A stretch of 64,000 nucleotides of DNA, from the NCBI GenBank assembly GCA_910579935.1, contig CAJTVQ010000010.1, positions 1 through 64,000 on the forward strand, written 5' to 3'. The notes beneath the pieces were generated by a model that saw only the letters and a list, made by a program, of their open reading frames with translations, did no database searches and was not told the DNA's origin. The DNA is from an uncultured Lachnospiraceae bacterium (lineage in GTDB: Bacteria; Bacillota; Clostridia; Lachnospirales; Lachnospiraceae). Below, in pieces: positions 16,361 to 25,707 of this stretch; the first letter of the stretch is position 1; each line of letters begins with the position of its first letter. Both the position numbers and the translations under genes were made by a program.

Positions 16361-17503
16361 TTACTGCAAAAGCTGAAGTACCTGCGCCGGTCTCTCATTG
16401 GCCTGTGCCAGCATGGACATACTCGCCTGGGATATTACCTGCATCGTTGTATATTCCGTCATCTCTTCAGCCATATCCACATCCATGATCCGGGAATAAG
16501 CGCCGGTCATGTTCTCATCCGTAATATCCAAATTGCTGATGGTATGCTCCAAACGGTTCTGATATGCACCGAGGCGGCTCCTGACACTGGAAATATATGA
16601 GATAGCGCCCTTTACGCTATCTATCCCTTCCCAGGAACTTTCTGCCGTTGTCAGATCCAGGTTCTTGATTCCCAGTTCTTCCAACGAGACGGTAGGGATA
16701 CGGATATCCAAAATCTGGCCTTCCTGTGCACCCGTCTGCATCGTCATCGCACCCTTGCCCGTTATATTCAGCTCCATATTGGTTATATTAACGGATGTTG
16801 CGCCTCCCATTCCGTTGATTTTCAGGTTGATTTCAAAATCCGCCTTGGAATCGCTCTTAATCTTAAGGATATTTCCGTTCACTTCTGTTATCTTTGCATC
16901 CGGAGCCATAGTCAGTCCTGTAACAGCCTGACCCACGAGACTGCTGGGAACGGTATCCTGTATATCGCCGTTCGCATCCAGATTAATCGTCGCGCCCATG
17001 GAAATCTGATAGAATCCGGTGATTACCTGATCCGAATAATAGCCGACTTTTACATTCGGATTATCGGTATAGCCTTTCATGTCAAAGTTACCGTCCAAAA
17101 GAGTTTCCCCATTGAACTGTGTATCGGATGCAATCCTGGTGATTTCCGCTTTCAACTGCTTAATCTCTTCCTGTATTGTCGCACGGTCATTGTCGCTCCA
17201 GGTACCGTTGCTTGACTTGACTGCCAATTCATTCATTCTTTGTAAAATATCATGTATTTCGGAGAGCGCACCGTCTGCAGTCTCAATAACGGATATGGCA
17301 TCGCTGCTGTTCTGGGTTGCTGCGGCAATTCCCGTCAGCTGTGCATTCATTCTTTTTCCCATGGCCATTCCCGCCGGATTATCCTTTGCTTCCACTACTT
17401 TCAAGCCGGATGACAGTCTCTGCAGAGATTTGGCAAGCTTGCTGTCATTCCTGTTCAATGCGTTATTGGCAATCATTGCCGATGTATTGTAACAAATCTT
17501 CAT
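16361..17503 (-). CDS. fliC: Flagellin
   Basis: A 380-residue flagellar filament subunit. The conserved N-terminal D0/D1 region (ALNRNDSKLAKSLQRLSSGL) and C-terminal region (GAYSRIMDVDMAEEMTEYTT, ending in AQVLQLLQ) are complete; residues of about 140-270 form the variable surface part. GAGGGAT lies upstream of the ATG, 11 bases after the stop of the preceding long gene. No other flagellar structural genes occur in the window. The order long gene, flagellin, fliS suggests one operon driven by the sigma-28-like promoter at 20727-20753. Confidence 0.96.
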   Translation of the reverse strand: MKICYNTSAMIANNALNRNDSKLAKSLQRLSSGLKVVEAKDNPAGMAMGKRMNAQLTGIAAATQNSSDAISVIETADGALSEIHDILQRMNELAVKSSNGTWSDNDRATIQEEIKQLKAEITRIASDTQFNGETLLDGNFDMKGYTDNPNVKVGYYSDQVITGFYQISMGATINLDANGDIQDTVPSSLVGQAVTGLTMAPDAKITEVNGNILKIKSDSKADFEINLKINGMGGATSVNITNMELNITGKGAMTMQTGAQEGQILDIRIPTVSLEELGIKNLDLTTAESSWEGIDSVKGAISYISSVRSRLGAYQNRLEHTISNLDITDENMTGAYSRIMDVDMAEEMTEYTTMQVISQASMSMLAQANERPAQVLQLLQ

Positions 17504-17514
17504 AATCTATCCCT

Positions 17515-20500
17515 CTACCTTTCCTGTATATACTGAATGAAAATCTTAGCCGTATCATACAGCTTTTTCGTAGACACTGCCCGCTGTGTCTCTGCCGTGT
17601 CCGCGGCCTCCTCCCTGGATGCTGCCCTGGATGCCAGCGACAGATCCAATCCGCTGTTGTATATTACATTCATGTTTCCTGTTTCTATATCGGCATTTTG
17701 GAACATTTTCTTTAATACTCCACCGGACTGTCCCAAAATATCCGCTCCCTGCCTGCTTTCACATACTATATAACCGTTTAACTGATATCCCGCTCCGTTT
17801 TTATCCGCCAGCTGGAATTGTGCAGCCACTTTTCCATAATGCTCCGTATCCATGGATGCAATTACTTTGCCGTTTTCACCGTTCTTATGTACGATCTTCA
17901 GGTTAATGGAAGTTACTTCATCACCGATTCTGACCGGCACCTCATAATTCTCTTCTTTTGCCATATTGCCGCTGAGAGAAATCTGCTTATACAGGCTGCT
18001 GATCTCCCGCATGTCAATCCGGCCCGAATCCGCCCGTTCAAATACCGAAGCCTCCAGCACATCCTTATACACCTGAACCAACTGTCCATACGCTTCGTTT
18101 GCCGAATCCGCATCGGTCATACTTTCATGAAGCCTGCCCATCGCCTTCTCCAGCGCTTCTTTGCTGCCGCTCTCGGCGGCAAGTTCATACATCCTTTCTG
18201 CCGCCTTCCCGCGCTCCTTCATCAGCATTCCCGCTGCCAGCAGATTGTCAACGGTAACCGGCTGTTCAAAATCCAGTAATTCCCGTATAACCGCATCTTC
18301 CGCATCTACATCCTGTCTGAACCGGGAAGCCTGCTGTTTTACGTATGCGGCTTCTGCTTCTTCATCCGATTCCGCCTCATCAAGCATCTGGGCAAACTGT
18401 TCCAGACTTATATCTCCGTCTGAAGGTACTTCATTCATTTTGCTGCCGTCTAATTTGTCGTAAATGCCGTCCGCCAGTTTTTGATAGTACCCTATCATAA
18501 AGCTGCCTTCTATCTGCTCCGAGATGCTCTTATGCCCATGGCCAGCCTTTATTCCTGCAAAACTGTCGTCTACCTTCACATCCAGACCGCGCCTTTTACT
18601 GCTTCGCACCGCAGTCAGAAGATTCTTCAGTGTCGGCTCCATGCCCTGCTGCAGCAGTGCACCGATTGCTGCCCCATCCGATTTCTCCAGCTGACGGAAC
18701 AGACGGTAGATACCGATATAAGCTTCTTTTTCCACCTTGGTAATGGCATGGTTCTTTTCCAGCTTATATAAATATTTACTGTATTTTTCAAATTCCTGCT
18801 CCGGACTCTTCTCCTGATCATTCAGATAATTCTCCAAATCCTGCATATCCATGGAGAGAGGATTGACTCCATCCCGAATCATCTGCATCGTTGCGGCAGG
18901 CGTCATTTTATTCAATACTCTCTGAAGCATCAAATCCGTTGTTTTAACAGCCTCTACATTTGCTTCCGATACTTCCATATGATTATAACCGAGAATCCTG
19001 ACTGCCCGCCTGTTGGCTTCCGTTCTTTCCATATTTATATCTTTCAGCAGATCATCCACATTCTGAAACGCCTTCTTTACAGAATCGCCCAAATCCGCTC
19101 TTGGAACCGTCTTCAGGGCCTCATAACTTTCTCCCGCCCTTTCATATGCGCTCCTCAAAGCCGCGCCTTCCTCATATGCCGTCTCCAGAGTCAGAACTTT
19201 TTCGCCGGAAGATACAGCCATTTGAATTCTGCTTTGGTAAGAAAATCTTCCCACCAGCGCTGCCGGCATACCGGCCAGTTCACGAACGGTAAACAATGTG
19301 TTCCGATACAACTCCGACCTGCTTCCCGCAGTCCCTATGCCGCCCTCGCCAAACAGTTTATCTTCCGTCTGCTTATTTACCTCTTTCAGGGCATCTACCA
19401 ATTCTTCCAAATGGGCTGTATCAACTGAAAAACCTTTCTTCACCAAACGAAGATTGGCTTCTACTGTCATCTGCAGTCTTACTTCTTCCATCAGCCGCCG
19501 GCTGCCGTAGCTGACCGTATGGCTTTCCGCCCGGACACTCATATTTAACTGCAGCTGGGTTGCTTTCAGAATACGCAGGTTCAGTTTTCTTCCCTCTGAC
19601 GCTGCTCTGTCTACCGCCTCGTCACTGATAGAATTCACATCATCCATGTATTCTATCGCTTTTTCCAGGGCTGACCTGTCATCTGCGGCATTTGCGGCCA
19701 CCGCCTTTTTACCGTCTGCAATTGCTGCAGAAGCGGCAGAAACTATTTTTTCTACCGTATTGGGTATTTCCAGATTCTTAAGTTTATAAAGCGCGTCGAT
19801 GGACTCTTCCGTCAAAGGCATTCCTTTTTCAATCAGCCACCTGGCGTCCCCCAGTGTTTCTTCCGAAACAGCAAGACCAGCCTGTTCGATCACTTTTTCC
19901 ATCTGCGGCTGCAGCTGCTGCCAGTTGTATTCCTCTGCCTTTTTTGCATAATAACCGATATCATCCTGATAATATCCCCTGCCCTGCTTATCCGCGTCTG
20001 CCAAAGCACTGTACTGTGCACGGTAAAGATTGTCGATCGTCGGCTCCATATGATTGCGGATCATATATTTTATCGTACCGTCGCTCAGATCATCGAGCTG
20101 CGTTACCATATCATATGCTTTCATCACTTCTTCCGCATTTTCCTTTGTGACAGGTATGTCGCGTTCCCCAAACTGCTTCACAATCTCTTCCGCAAATGCT
20201 GCGCTTCCTGTAATCTGGGTCAGTGTTTCTACATCCAGATCATCCGTATAACCGGCTATATTGCTGCCGCCTTTTACCAGGGCCGCCTTAATTTCGTCAA
20301 CAATCGTAACAACCGTCTCTATCTCCGTATTGCCCGGATGATATCCTTCTTCCTGAAGCTTTGCAAAATCTTCGTCAGACATAACATTAGACATTACTAC
20401 CATATAGTCTTTCTGCGTGGCAACATCAATCTGCCCCGCATCCTGCATAACGTCTTCTGCGGTCTTTCCCTGACCTTCATAAGCGGTGTTATCCATAACT

Positions 20501-20646
20501 GTGCCAGAAATGTCTAATGCGAATACTCCTTTGGAGTTTACATGTGAAGTTGTTACCCTGTCTACATTGGAATAATTGGGACGAACTCCCGAAGCATAGT
20601 TCACAGCCTCTTTCTCCGCCCTGTCATTTTCAAAAATAATATTCAT
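17515..20646 (-). CDS. Large flagellar-associated protein with FliK-like C-terminus (DUF6240 type)
   Basis: A 1043-residue, signal-peptide-free, strongly helical protein that I associate with the DUF6240 group found beside flagellin in Lachnospiraceae. The main body carries many repeated units of the form TxENxxxx...M...L...I. The C-terminal part from about residue 890 (YEVPVRIGDEVTSINLKIV, then LGKVAAQF-like strands) resembles the flagellar hook-length control domain of FliK. I start at the ATG at 20646, which has GGAGAG, rather than at the first in-frame ATG 25 codons earlier. A hook-length or export function is inferred only. Confidence 0.72.
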   Translation of the reverse strand: MNIIFENDRAEKEAVNYASGVRPNYSNVDRVTTSHVNSKGVFALDISGTVMDNTAYEGQGKTAEDVMQDAGQIDVATQKDYMVVMSNVMSDEDFAKLQEEGYHPGNTEIETVVTIVDEIKAALVKGGSNIAGYTDDLDVETLTQITGSAAFAEEIVKQFGERDIPVTKENAEEVMKAYDMVTQLDDLSDGTIKYMIRNHMEPTIDNLYRAQYSALADADKQGRGYYQDDIGYYAKKAEEYNWQQLQPQMEKVIEQAGLAVSEETLGDARWLIEKGMPLTEESIDALYKLKNLEIPNTVEKIVSAASAAIADGKKAVAANAADDRSALEKAIEYMDDVNSISDEAVDRAASEGRKLNLRILKATQLQLNMSVRAESHTVSYGSRRLMEEVRLQMTVEANLRLVKKGFSVDTAHLEELVDALKEVNKQTEDKLFGEGGIGTAGSRSELYRNTLFTVRELAGMPAALVGRFSYQSRIQMAVSSGEKVLTLETAYEEGAALRSAYERAGESYEALKTVPRADLGDSVKKAFQNVDDLLKDINMERTEANRRAVRILGYNHMEVSEANVEAVKTTDLMLQRVLNKMTPAATMQMIRDGVNPLSMDMQDLENYLNDQEKSPEQEFEKYSKYLYKLEKNHAITKVEKEAYIGIYRLFRQLEKSDGAAIGALLQQGMEPTLKNLLTAVRSSKRRGLDVKVDDSFAGIKAGHGHKSISEQIEGSFMIGYYQKLADGIYDKLDGSKMNEVPSDGDISLEQFAQMLDEAESDEEAEAAYVKQQASRFRQDVDAEDAVIRELLDFEQPVTVDNLLAAGMLMKERGKAAERMYELAAESGSKEALEKAMGRLHESMTDADSANEAYGQLVQVYKDVLEASVFERADSGRIDMREISSLYKQISLSGNMAKEENYEVPVRIGDEVTSINLKIVHKNGENGKVIASMDTEHYGKVAAQFQLADKNGAGYQLNGYIVCESRQGADILGQSGGVLKKMFQNADIETGNMNVIYNSGLDLSLASRAASREEAADTAETQRAVSTKKLYDTAKIFIQYIQER

Positions 20647-20691
20647 ATTCTCTCCGTCCTGTGTAGATTTAAGGGTTAATAAATGCCGTTT

Positions 20692-20730
20692 AAATAAAGG
20701 GCGAACACATAATATGTTCACCCTTTATTT
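20692..20730 (-). terminator. Intrinsic terminator downstream of glgB
   Basis: A 16-bp stem with a single G-U position and a short loop, AAATAAAGGGTGAACA paired to its complement ending in CCCTTTATTT. Minus-strand reading runs from the glgB stop (20758) into it, so it should end the glgB transcript. It overlaps the downstream sigma-28-like promoter. Confidence 0.8.
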
Positions 20731-20753
20731 CGGCACAATATATGAATTTCTTA
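20727..20753 (-). promoter_or_regulatory. Sigma-28-like flagellar promoter
   Basis: On the minus strand TAAG (20750-20753) is followed 15 bases later by GCCGAAAT (20727-20734). The sigma-28/sigma-D consensus is TAAA-N15-GCCGATAA, so the match is 9 of 12 with exact spacing. It stands about 80 bases ahead of the large flagellar-type gene and would drive that gene, flagellin and fliS. Confidence 0.65.
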
Positions 20754-20757
20754 ACCT

Positions 20758-22698
20758 TTAGAAAACAAAAACAACAGCCGCATAGGGCGGTAAATCAAAG
20801 GTAATGCTGTAATCTTTGTAATTCACCTGCTCCTGCTCCTTAACCGCAGTCAGCTCCTTCGGTATCACATTTCCATTTCCTCCAAAACGCGTTTCATCAC
20901 TGTTCAGCAACAGCTTATACTTTTTCTTCTTCGGCACGCCGACCTGGTAATTTTCCCTCATCATGGGCGTCATATTCAAGACAAACAAAAGATTGTTCTT
21001 TCCGTCCGACGATTTTCTGAAAAAGCTGTAAGTGCTTCTTTCTGCATCATCTGCATTCAGCCATTCAAAACCGTCCCAGCTGTTATCAGCCTCATACATG
21101 CATGGATATTTCCGGTAAATGTTCAAAAGTTCCTTTACATATTCATGCATCCCTTTGTTCAGCGGCTCACCTAACAGGAACCAGTCCAGTTCCCGCTCTT
21201 CGCTCCATTCTCTTTCCTGCGCGAAATCCTGCCCCATAAAAAGCAGTTTCTTTCCGGAATGACCGAACATATAAGTATAACCAACCCGCAGGTTCGCATA
21301 TTTATCCACCTGATACCCGGGCATCTTATTCACCATGGAACACTTCAGATGCACTACCTCATCATGGGACAAGGGTAAAATATAATTTTCCGAATCATTG
21401 TAACTCATGGCAAACGTCATGGCATAGTGATTATTTTTCCTGAACAGCGGATCCAGTTTCATATACTCGCAGAAGTCGTGCATCCACCCCATATTCCATT
21501 TGAAGCTGAAACCAAGTCCGTCATCCTCTATATCTCCCGTTACTTTCGGCCACGCCGTGGACTCCTCGGCAATCGTCATGAATCCCGGATACGTACCGAG
21601 TATTACGGAATTCAGATGTTTGAAAAATTCAATTGCCTCCAGATTCTTATTTCCGCCGTATTTATTCGGCAGCCACTGACCGTCCTGTTTTCCGTAATCC
21701 AGATACAGCATGGAGGCCACTGCATCCACACGGATTCCGTCTACATGGAATTCCTTCAGCCAGAATAAAGCATTCGCAATAAGAAAATTCTTTACTTCCG
21801 TCTTTCCGTAATTGAAAATCTTCGTTCCCCAGTCAGGATGTTCGCCCAGCCGTTTATCCGGATGTTCAAAAATACACTGTCCGTCAAACTCCGCGAGCCC
21901 GTGCTCATCCGTTGCAAAATGCGCCGGTACCCAGTCCAGAATCACTCCGATGTTATTTTTATGAAGCTTATTTATCAAATACATAAAATCCTTCGGTTCT
22001 CCATATCTGGAAGTAGGTGCATAATACCCCGTCACCTGATATCCCCAGGAACCGTCATAAGGATATTCCGCAATTCCCATCAGTTCGATATGAGTGTATT
22101 TCATTTCCTTCAGATACTCTACAATACGGTCCGCAAACTCACGATAGTTATAAAAACCGTCCGGCGTCCCGTTCGGATGCTTCATCCATGAACCGATATT
22201 ACATTCATAAATTGCCAAAGGCTCTTTGGTCTGGTCCTTTCCCGTTCTCTCCTTCAGCCATTCCTCATCCGTCCATGCAAACCCGGATAAATCCGTTGTC
22301 TTAGAAGCATTGCCCGGCCGGAACTCCGCATAATTGGCAAACGGGTCCGCTTTATACAGTTTTCTTCCGTCCGGTGTCCTGATCAGGAACTTATACAGCT
22401 CATTTACGCCCACCCCCGGAATGAAAAGTGCATGAATGCCTCCCGGCCCCAAACGCTTCATCTCATACATATTCTCATCCCAGTCATTAAATGTACCAAT
22501 CACATGGACACTTGCCGCATTAGGCGCCCACACGCCGAAAAACATCCCCTTTACCCCATCCTCTACCGATGGATGAGCTCCCAGCTTCTTGTAAATATCA
22601 TAGTGCGTACCCTGTGCAAATAAATACTGATCCGCTTCTGAAATAAATACCTGCTGTTTCTGCTGCACTGTTTTTGTTTTTTTCTTTGCTGCTGCCAT
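20758..22698 (-). CDS. glgB: 1,4-alpha-glucan branching enzyme (GH13)
   Basis: A 646-residue enzyme that cuts alpha-1,4 chains of glycogen and reattaches them by alpha-1,6 bonds. An N-terminal CBM48-like domain (about 30-130, APNAASVHVIGTFNDWDE) precedes the GH13 barrel. Catalytic stretches are DGIRVDAVASM (nucleophile Asp), TIAEESTAW (acid Glu) and LSHDEVVH (transition-state Asp); the four conserved regions are complete. It is a single gene; no other glycogen gene is in the window. AGGGGGTAG precedes the ATG. Confidence 0.96.
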   Translation of the reverse strand: MAAAKKKTKTVQQKQQVFISEADQYLFAQGTHYDIYKKLGAHPSVEDGVKGMFFGVWAPNAASVHVIGTFNDWDENMYEMKRLGPGGIHALFIPGVGVNELYKFLIRTPDGRKLYKADPFANYAEFRPGNASKTTDLSGFAWTDEEWLKERTGKDQTKEPLAIYECNIGSWMKHPNGTPDGFYNYREFADRIVEYLKEMKYTHIELMGIAEYPYDGSWGYQVTGYYAPTSRYGEPKDFMYLINKLHKNNIGVILDWVPAHFATDEHGLAEFDGQCIFEHPDKRLGEHPDWGTKIFNYGKTEVKNFLIANALFWLKEFHVDGIRVDAVASMLYLDYGKQDGQWLPNKYGGNKNLEAIEFFKHLNSVILGTYPGFMTIAEESTAWPKVTGDIEDDGLGFSFKWNMGWMHDFCEYMKLDPLFRKNNHYAMTFAMSYNDSENYILPLSHDEVVHLKCSMVNKMPGYQVDKYANLRVGYTYMFGHSGKKLLFMGQDFAQEREWSEERELDWFLLGEPLNKGMHEYVKELLNIYRKYPCMYEADNSWDGFEWLNADDAERSTYSFFRKSSDGKNNLLFVLNMTPMMRENYQVGVPKKKKYKLLLNSDETRFGGNGNVIPKELTAVKEQEQVNYKDYSITFDLPPYAAVVFVF

Positions 22699-22815
22699 AA
22701 ATACTACCCCCTGATTATTATTATTCTATTATCTCGTTCAGCCAAACACAAAACCTCCAAAAAGAAGCCCGGCTCAGACAGCGTCCTTTAAGCGCCCAGA
22801 ACTTCTTTGCCAGCG

Positions 22816-25593
22816 CTAATAGTGCATGAAATCCTTCTCGCGAAGAATGATCATATCCTCTGCATCATACCGCTTCCCAAACAATATATCAAAGAAATGC
22901 CTTGGATTTTTCTTATCTGCAAAATAAATCGCATCATCCACAAGTTCCTTCACTTCCGCCACCGTTACTTCATGATCACTGGTCTGCATATCTGCAATTC
23001 TCGTATGAAGCGCCAAAATCCCCAGTTCATCAATGGAATACTCCATCTCATCCGCATACTGTCTGGCATATTCTACCAGCGCCTGATCGTCCAGCGATTC
23101 TATATCGATTCTGGCATTAAAGTTATCCATCAGCGCACGGTTCTTGCGAAGGAAAATATTCATTTCATCCTTCTTTCCCTCCATAATTACAAAAATGCCC
23201 CTGTTTTCTTTAGCCAGCGCCTTGTTCAGGTCTGTGGCCGTGCCGCTTGACATACCCGTTGCATGTTCTATGATCAGTGCACCGTCCGACAGCTTGGACA
23301 GTGTCACCGGTACGTCCTTTTTATTTAATGTCTCGCCTGAAATTTTTGCCACTTTCCCTGAAAAATTGCGGTCGGTCAGCTGCATCATGCGCACAAGATT
23401 TTTAGCCAGATCCAACGTTCCCGCTTCTTCTTCTCCGGTCACAATGACATTGCCGTTATAAGAGTCCATATTCATTTCTTCTATGGCATGAAGGATCTGC
23501 TCTTTGGCTTTCCTGTTATGGGCAAATCTGCCAAACAGCTCTTTTTCTTCTGCAGTGAAAGAACGGGGTTTATGTTCTTCGTGTACAGCGGCTTTCATTT
23601 CCTGTACGGATTTTTCCGCCTTCTTATCTCCACCTTCCTCCGCTTTGGCTGCTTTCTCCACGTCTTCCGCCTCTGCCTTTATTCCGTCCTGTTCTTTTAT
23701 CTCCTCTGTCGGCACATTTTCTGCTGTTCCGCCGTCTTTTTCTGCTATACTTTCTTCTATCGCTATGTTTTCCTCTGCCGCTATGATTTCTTCCGGTAAA
23801 TCCTCTCCCGCTTCTTCCGGCACACTTTCCACCGGTAATTTCTCCCCGGTTTCTGTTTTTAATGCTTTCTCCGGTTTCCTCTTATCACTGCTGCCAGTTT
23901 CCGCCGCTTCGGTGTCCGCAGCATTTATGCCTGTATCTTCCCCTGAAAGCATCAGGCCGTCAGAAACTTCTCTCTTCGCTGCCTCATCGAATTCCGAAAA
24001 CATATTTCCCGTATGCTGCTCTACACGCTTCCGCACATCTTCCCGCCGTTTTTCCTCATTTGCCCGCTTCATGCGTTCCCATTCCGCCATGATGTCGGCT
24101 ATGTTCATCTGGCCGGTTATCTGTTTTTCCACTTTGTCTTTATTTGGCACGACAAAACTGATCTGACCGTCATATTCCTGAGAAAGCATCTGTTCAAAGC
24201 CCGACGGTTTATGGGGCTTTAACAGATTGGGCTGCGCCTGTATCGTCTCCGGCATCCCGACGGGAGCATCCGGTTCATCCGGCTCCTGCTGTTCTACGAT
24301 CTGATATGGCGGTACATTCTGCTCTGTCATGGCAAAACGCGAAGGCAGGGTAACCGGATACACCATCTTTTTTCCAGGCACGATCTCTTTCGTATCCCCT
24401 AAATTTATTCTTTTAGTATCCTGCTGTAAAATATCCTTTATATCTTCTTCAAAAAACACCTCTTCCATTGCGATGCGGGATTCCTGCTGTTTGGGCGGCA
24501 GTACCTGTTCCTCTGGTTCTTCCACGGCCGTTTCTGGTTCTTCTTCCTCTTCAGCCTCATCCAGCTCCACAAACTCCAGTTCCCCAATCTGAAGCGCCTG
24601 TCTGGGAGGTTCCTGAATTCCCGGCAGTATATCCCCGGTTTCCTGCAGCAACGGCGCCACAATGGACTCCACGATCGGTTCTAAAGAATCCTTTTCCGAC
24701 TGCTCATGTCTCCCGTCTCCCAAAATTTCTTTCATGCTTTCTGCCAGTTCTTTTTGCAGATTAATGGTATTATACTGCCCCAAGTCCACCGTCTTGACTT
24801 TGAAATCTTCTTCCGGTCCGGCTTCCTCTTTCACCTTCGGGACATAACCGGCTGTTTCTTCCCCTAATGCTTCTTCCGTATCTGTTTCTTCTGCTTCCTC
24901 TGATTCCTCAGTCTCCTCCGGTTCTTCTTCCTGCGCCACCTCTTCCTCTTCTTCCGGCTCCTCCGGCGGTCTCTCCATTCCCTGTTTTATCTGAATGTAT
25001 TTCTCCTGCTGTGCTTCATTTAAAGGCTGATGCAGCTGTTTCAGTTCCAATGCCTTTAAAACATATCTTCCTTCGCCAAACCAGAGAATCATCTCGTCAC
25101 ATTCTTCAACGCATTTTGTCTCCAATCCTACCCTGTGATAGAGATATGCCAGTTCATAAGCCCACTTTTCCCGATAATCCCGCTTCTTAAACTCCTCTAA
25201 AACCGCAATGCGTTCTTCCAGGCTTACGTCCTGCGCTTCATATAATTTATACTGTAATATATACCTTCCCGTATCCTTCGGCGCAATCTGCACAAATTCC
25301 TTATAGTATTCTATCGCCTGTACAAATTCCCCCATCTTAATGGAAAGTTCGCATAAAGAATAAACGATAAGCCGGCCTCCCGGATGTCGCTCATATGCCA
25401 TCAATAAAATATCTTTACTTTCCTGAAACCTACGGTTTATTTTATATAAATCGCTGATGGTACAGAGCATCATCACGCTCTTTACCCTGTGCCAGTCGAT
25501 GGTATCTGCAATTTTGACTGCCTCGGCAAATTCTCCTCTGGCAATTAAGGCCTTTATTTCCTCCGCACGTACTTTATATTCGTACTTATCCAA
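22816..25593 (-). CDS. TPR protein with acidic linker and degenerate AAA-like C-terminus
   Basis: A protein of about 925 residues. Residues of roughly 1-200 form TPR-like helical repeats. A long, glutamate-rich, low-complexity linker (about 210-660) follows. The last 210 residues have the layout of a CbxX/SpoVK-type AAA domain, but the expected GxxGxGKT loop reads VTGEEEAGTLDLAKNL with no lysine, so ATP binding is doubtful. The GTG at 25602 lacks a clear site; the TTG at 25593 follows GAGGTGA with good spacing, and I prefer it. Function unknown; a scaffold is the cautious guess. Confidence 0.72.
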   Translation of the reverse strand: MDKYEYKVRAEEIKALIARGEFAEAVKIADTIDWHRVKSVMMLCTISDLYKINRRFQESKDILLMAYERHPGGRLIVYSLCELSIKMGEFVQAIEYYKEFVQIAPKDTGRYILQYKLYEAQDVSLEERIAVLEEFKKRDYREKWAYELAYLYHRVGLETKCVEECDEMILWFGEGRYVLKALELKQLHQPLNEAQQEKYIQIKQGMERPPEEPEEEEEVAQEEEPEETEESEEAEETDTEEALGEETAGYVPKVKEEAGPEEDFKVKTVDLGQYNTINLQKELAESMKEILGDGRHEQSEKDSLEPIVESIVAPLLQETGDILPGIQEPPRQALQIGELEFVELDEAEEEEEPETAVEEPEEQVLPPKQQESRIAMEEVFFEEDIKDILQQDTKRINLGDTKEIVPGKKMVYPVTLPSRFAMTEQNVPPYQIVEQQEPDEPDAPVGMPETIQAQPNLLKPHKPSGFEQMLSQEYDGQISFVVPNKDKVEKQITGQMNIADIMAEWERMKRANEEKRREDVRKRVEQHTGNMFSEFDEAAKREVSDGLMLSGEDTGINAADTEAAETGSSDKRKPEKALKTETGEKLPVESVPEEAGEDLPEEIIAAEENIAIEESIAEKDGGTAENVPTEEIKEQDGIKAEAEDVEKAAKAEEGGDKKAEKSVQEMKAAVHEEHKPRSFTAEEKELFGRFAHNRKAKEQILHAIEEMNMDSYNGNVIVTGEEEAGTLDLAKNLVRMMQLTDRNFSGKVAKISGETLNKKDVPVTLSKLSDGALIIEHATGMSSGTATDLNKALAKENRGIFVIMEGKKDEMNIFLRKNRALMDNFNARIDIESLDDQALVEYARQYADEMEYSIDELGILALHTRIADMQTSDHEVTVAEVKELVDDAIYFADKKNPRHFFDILFGKRYDAEDMIILREKDFMHY

Positions 25594-25707
25594 GGTGCTC
25601 ACCTCATAAATCTATCTTTTTCTCTCATTACATGTTCATTCGAAATCTATAATATCCCCATTTTTACTGTCTTAGTTTACCATAGGAAATAATTTATGTC
25701 AAAATTA

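Noticed and set aside
23504..24166. 220-codon plus-strand frame opposite the TPR/AAA-like gene
   Set aside because: Ser/Phe-rich shadow created by the Glu-rich linker on the other strand; no family resemblance or ribosome site.
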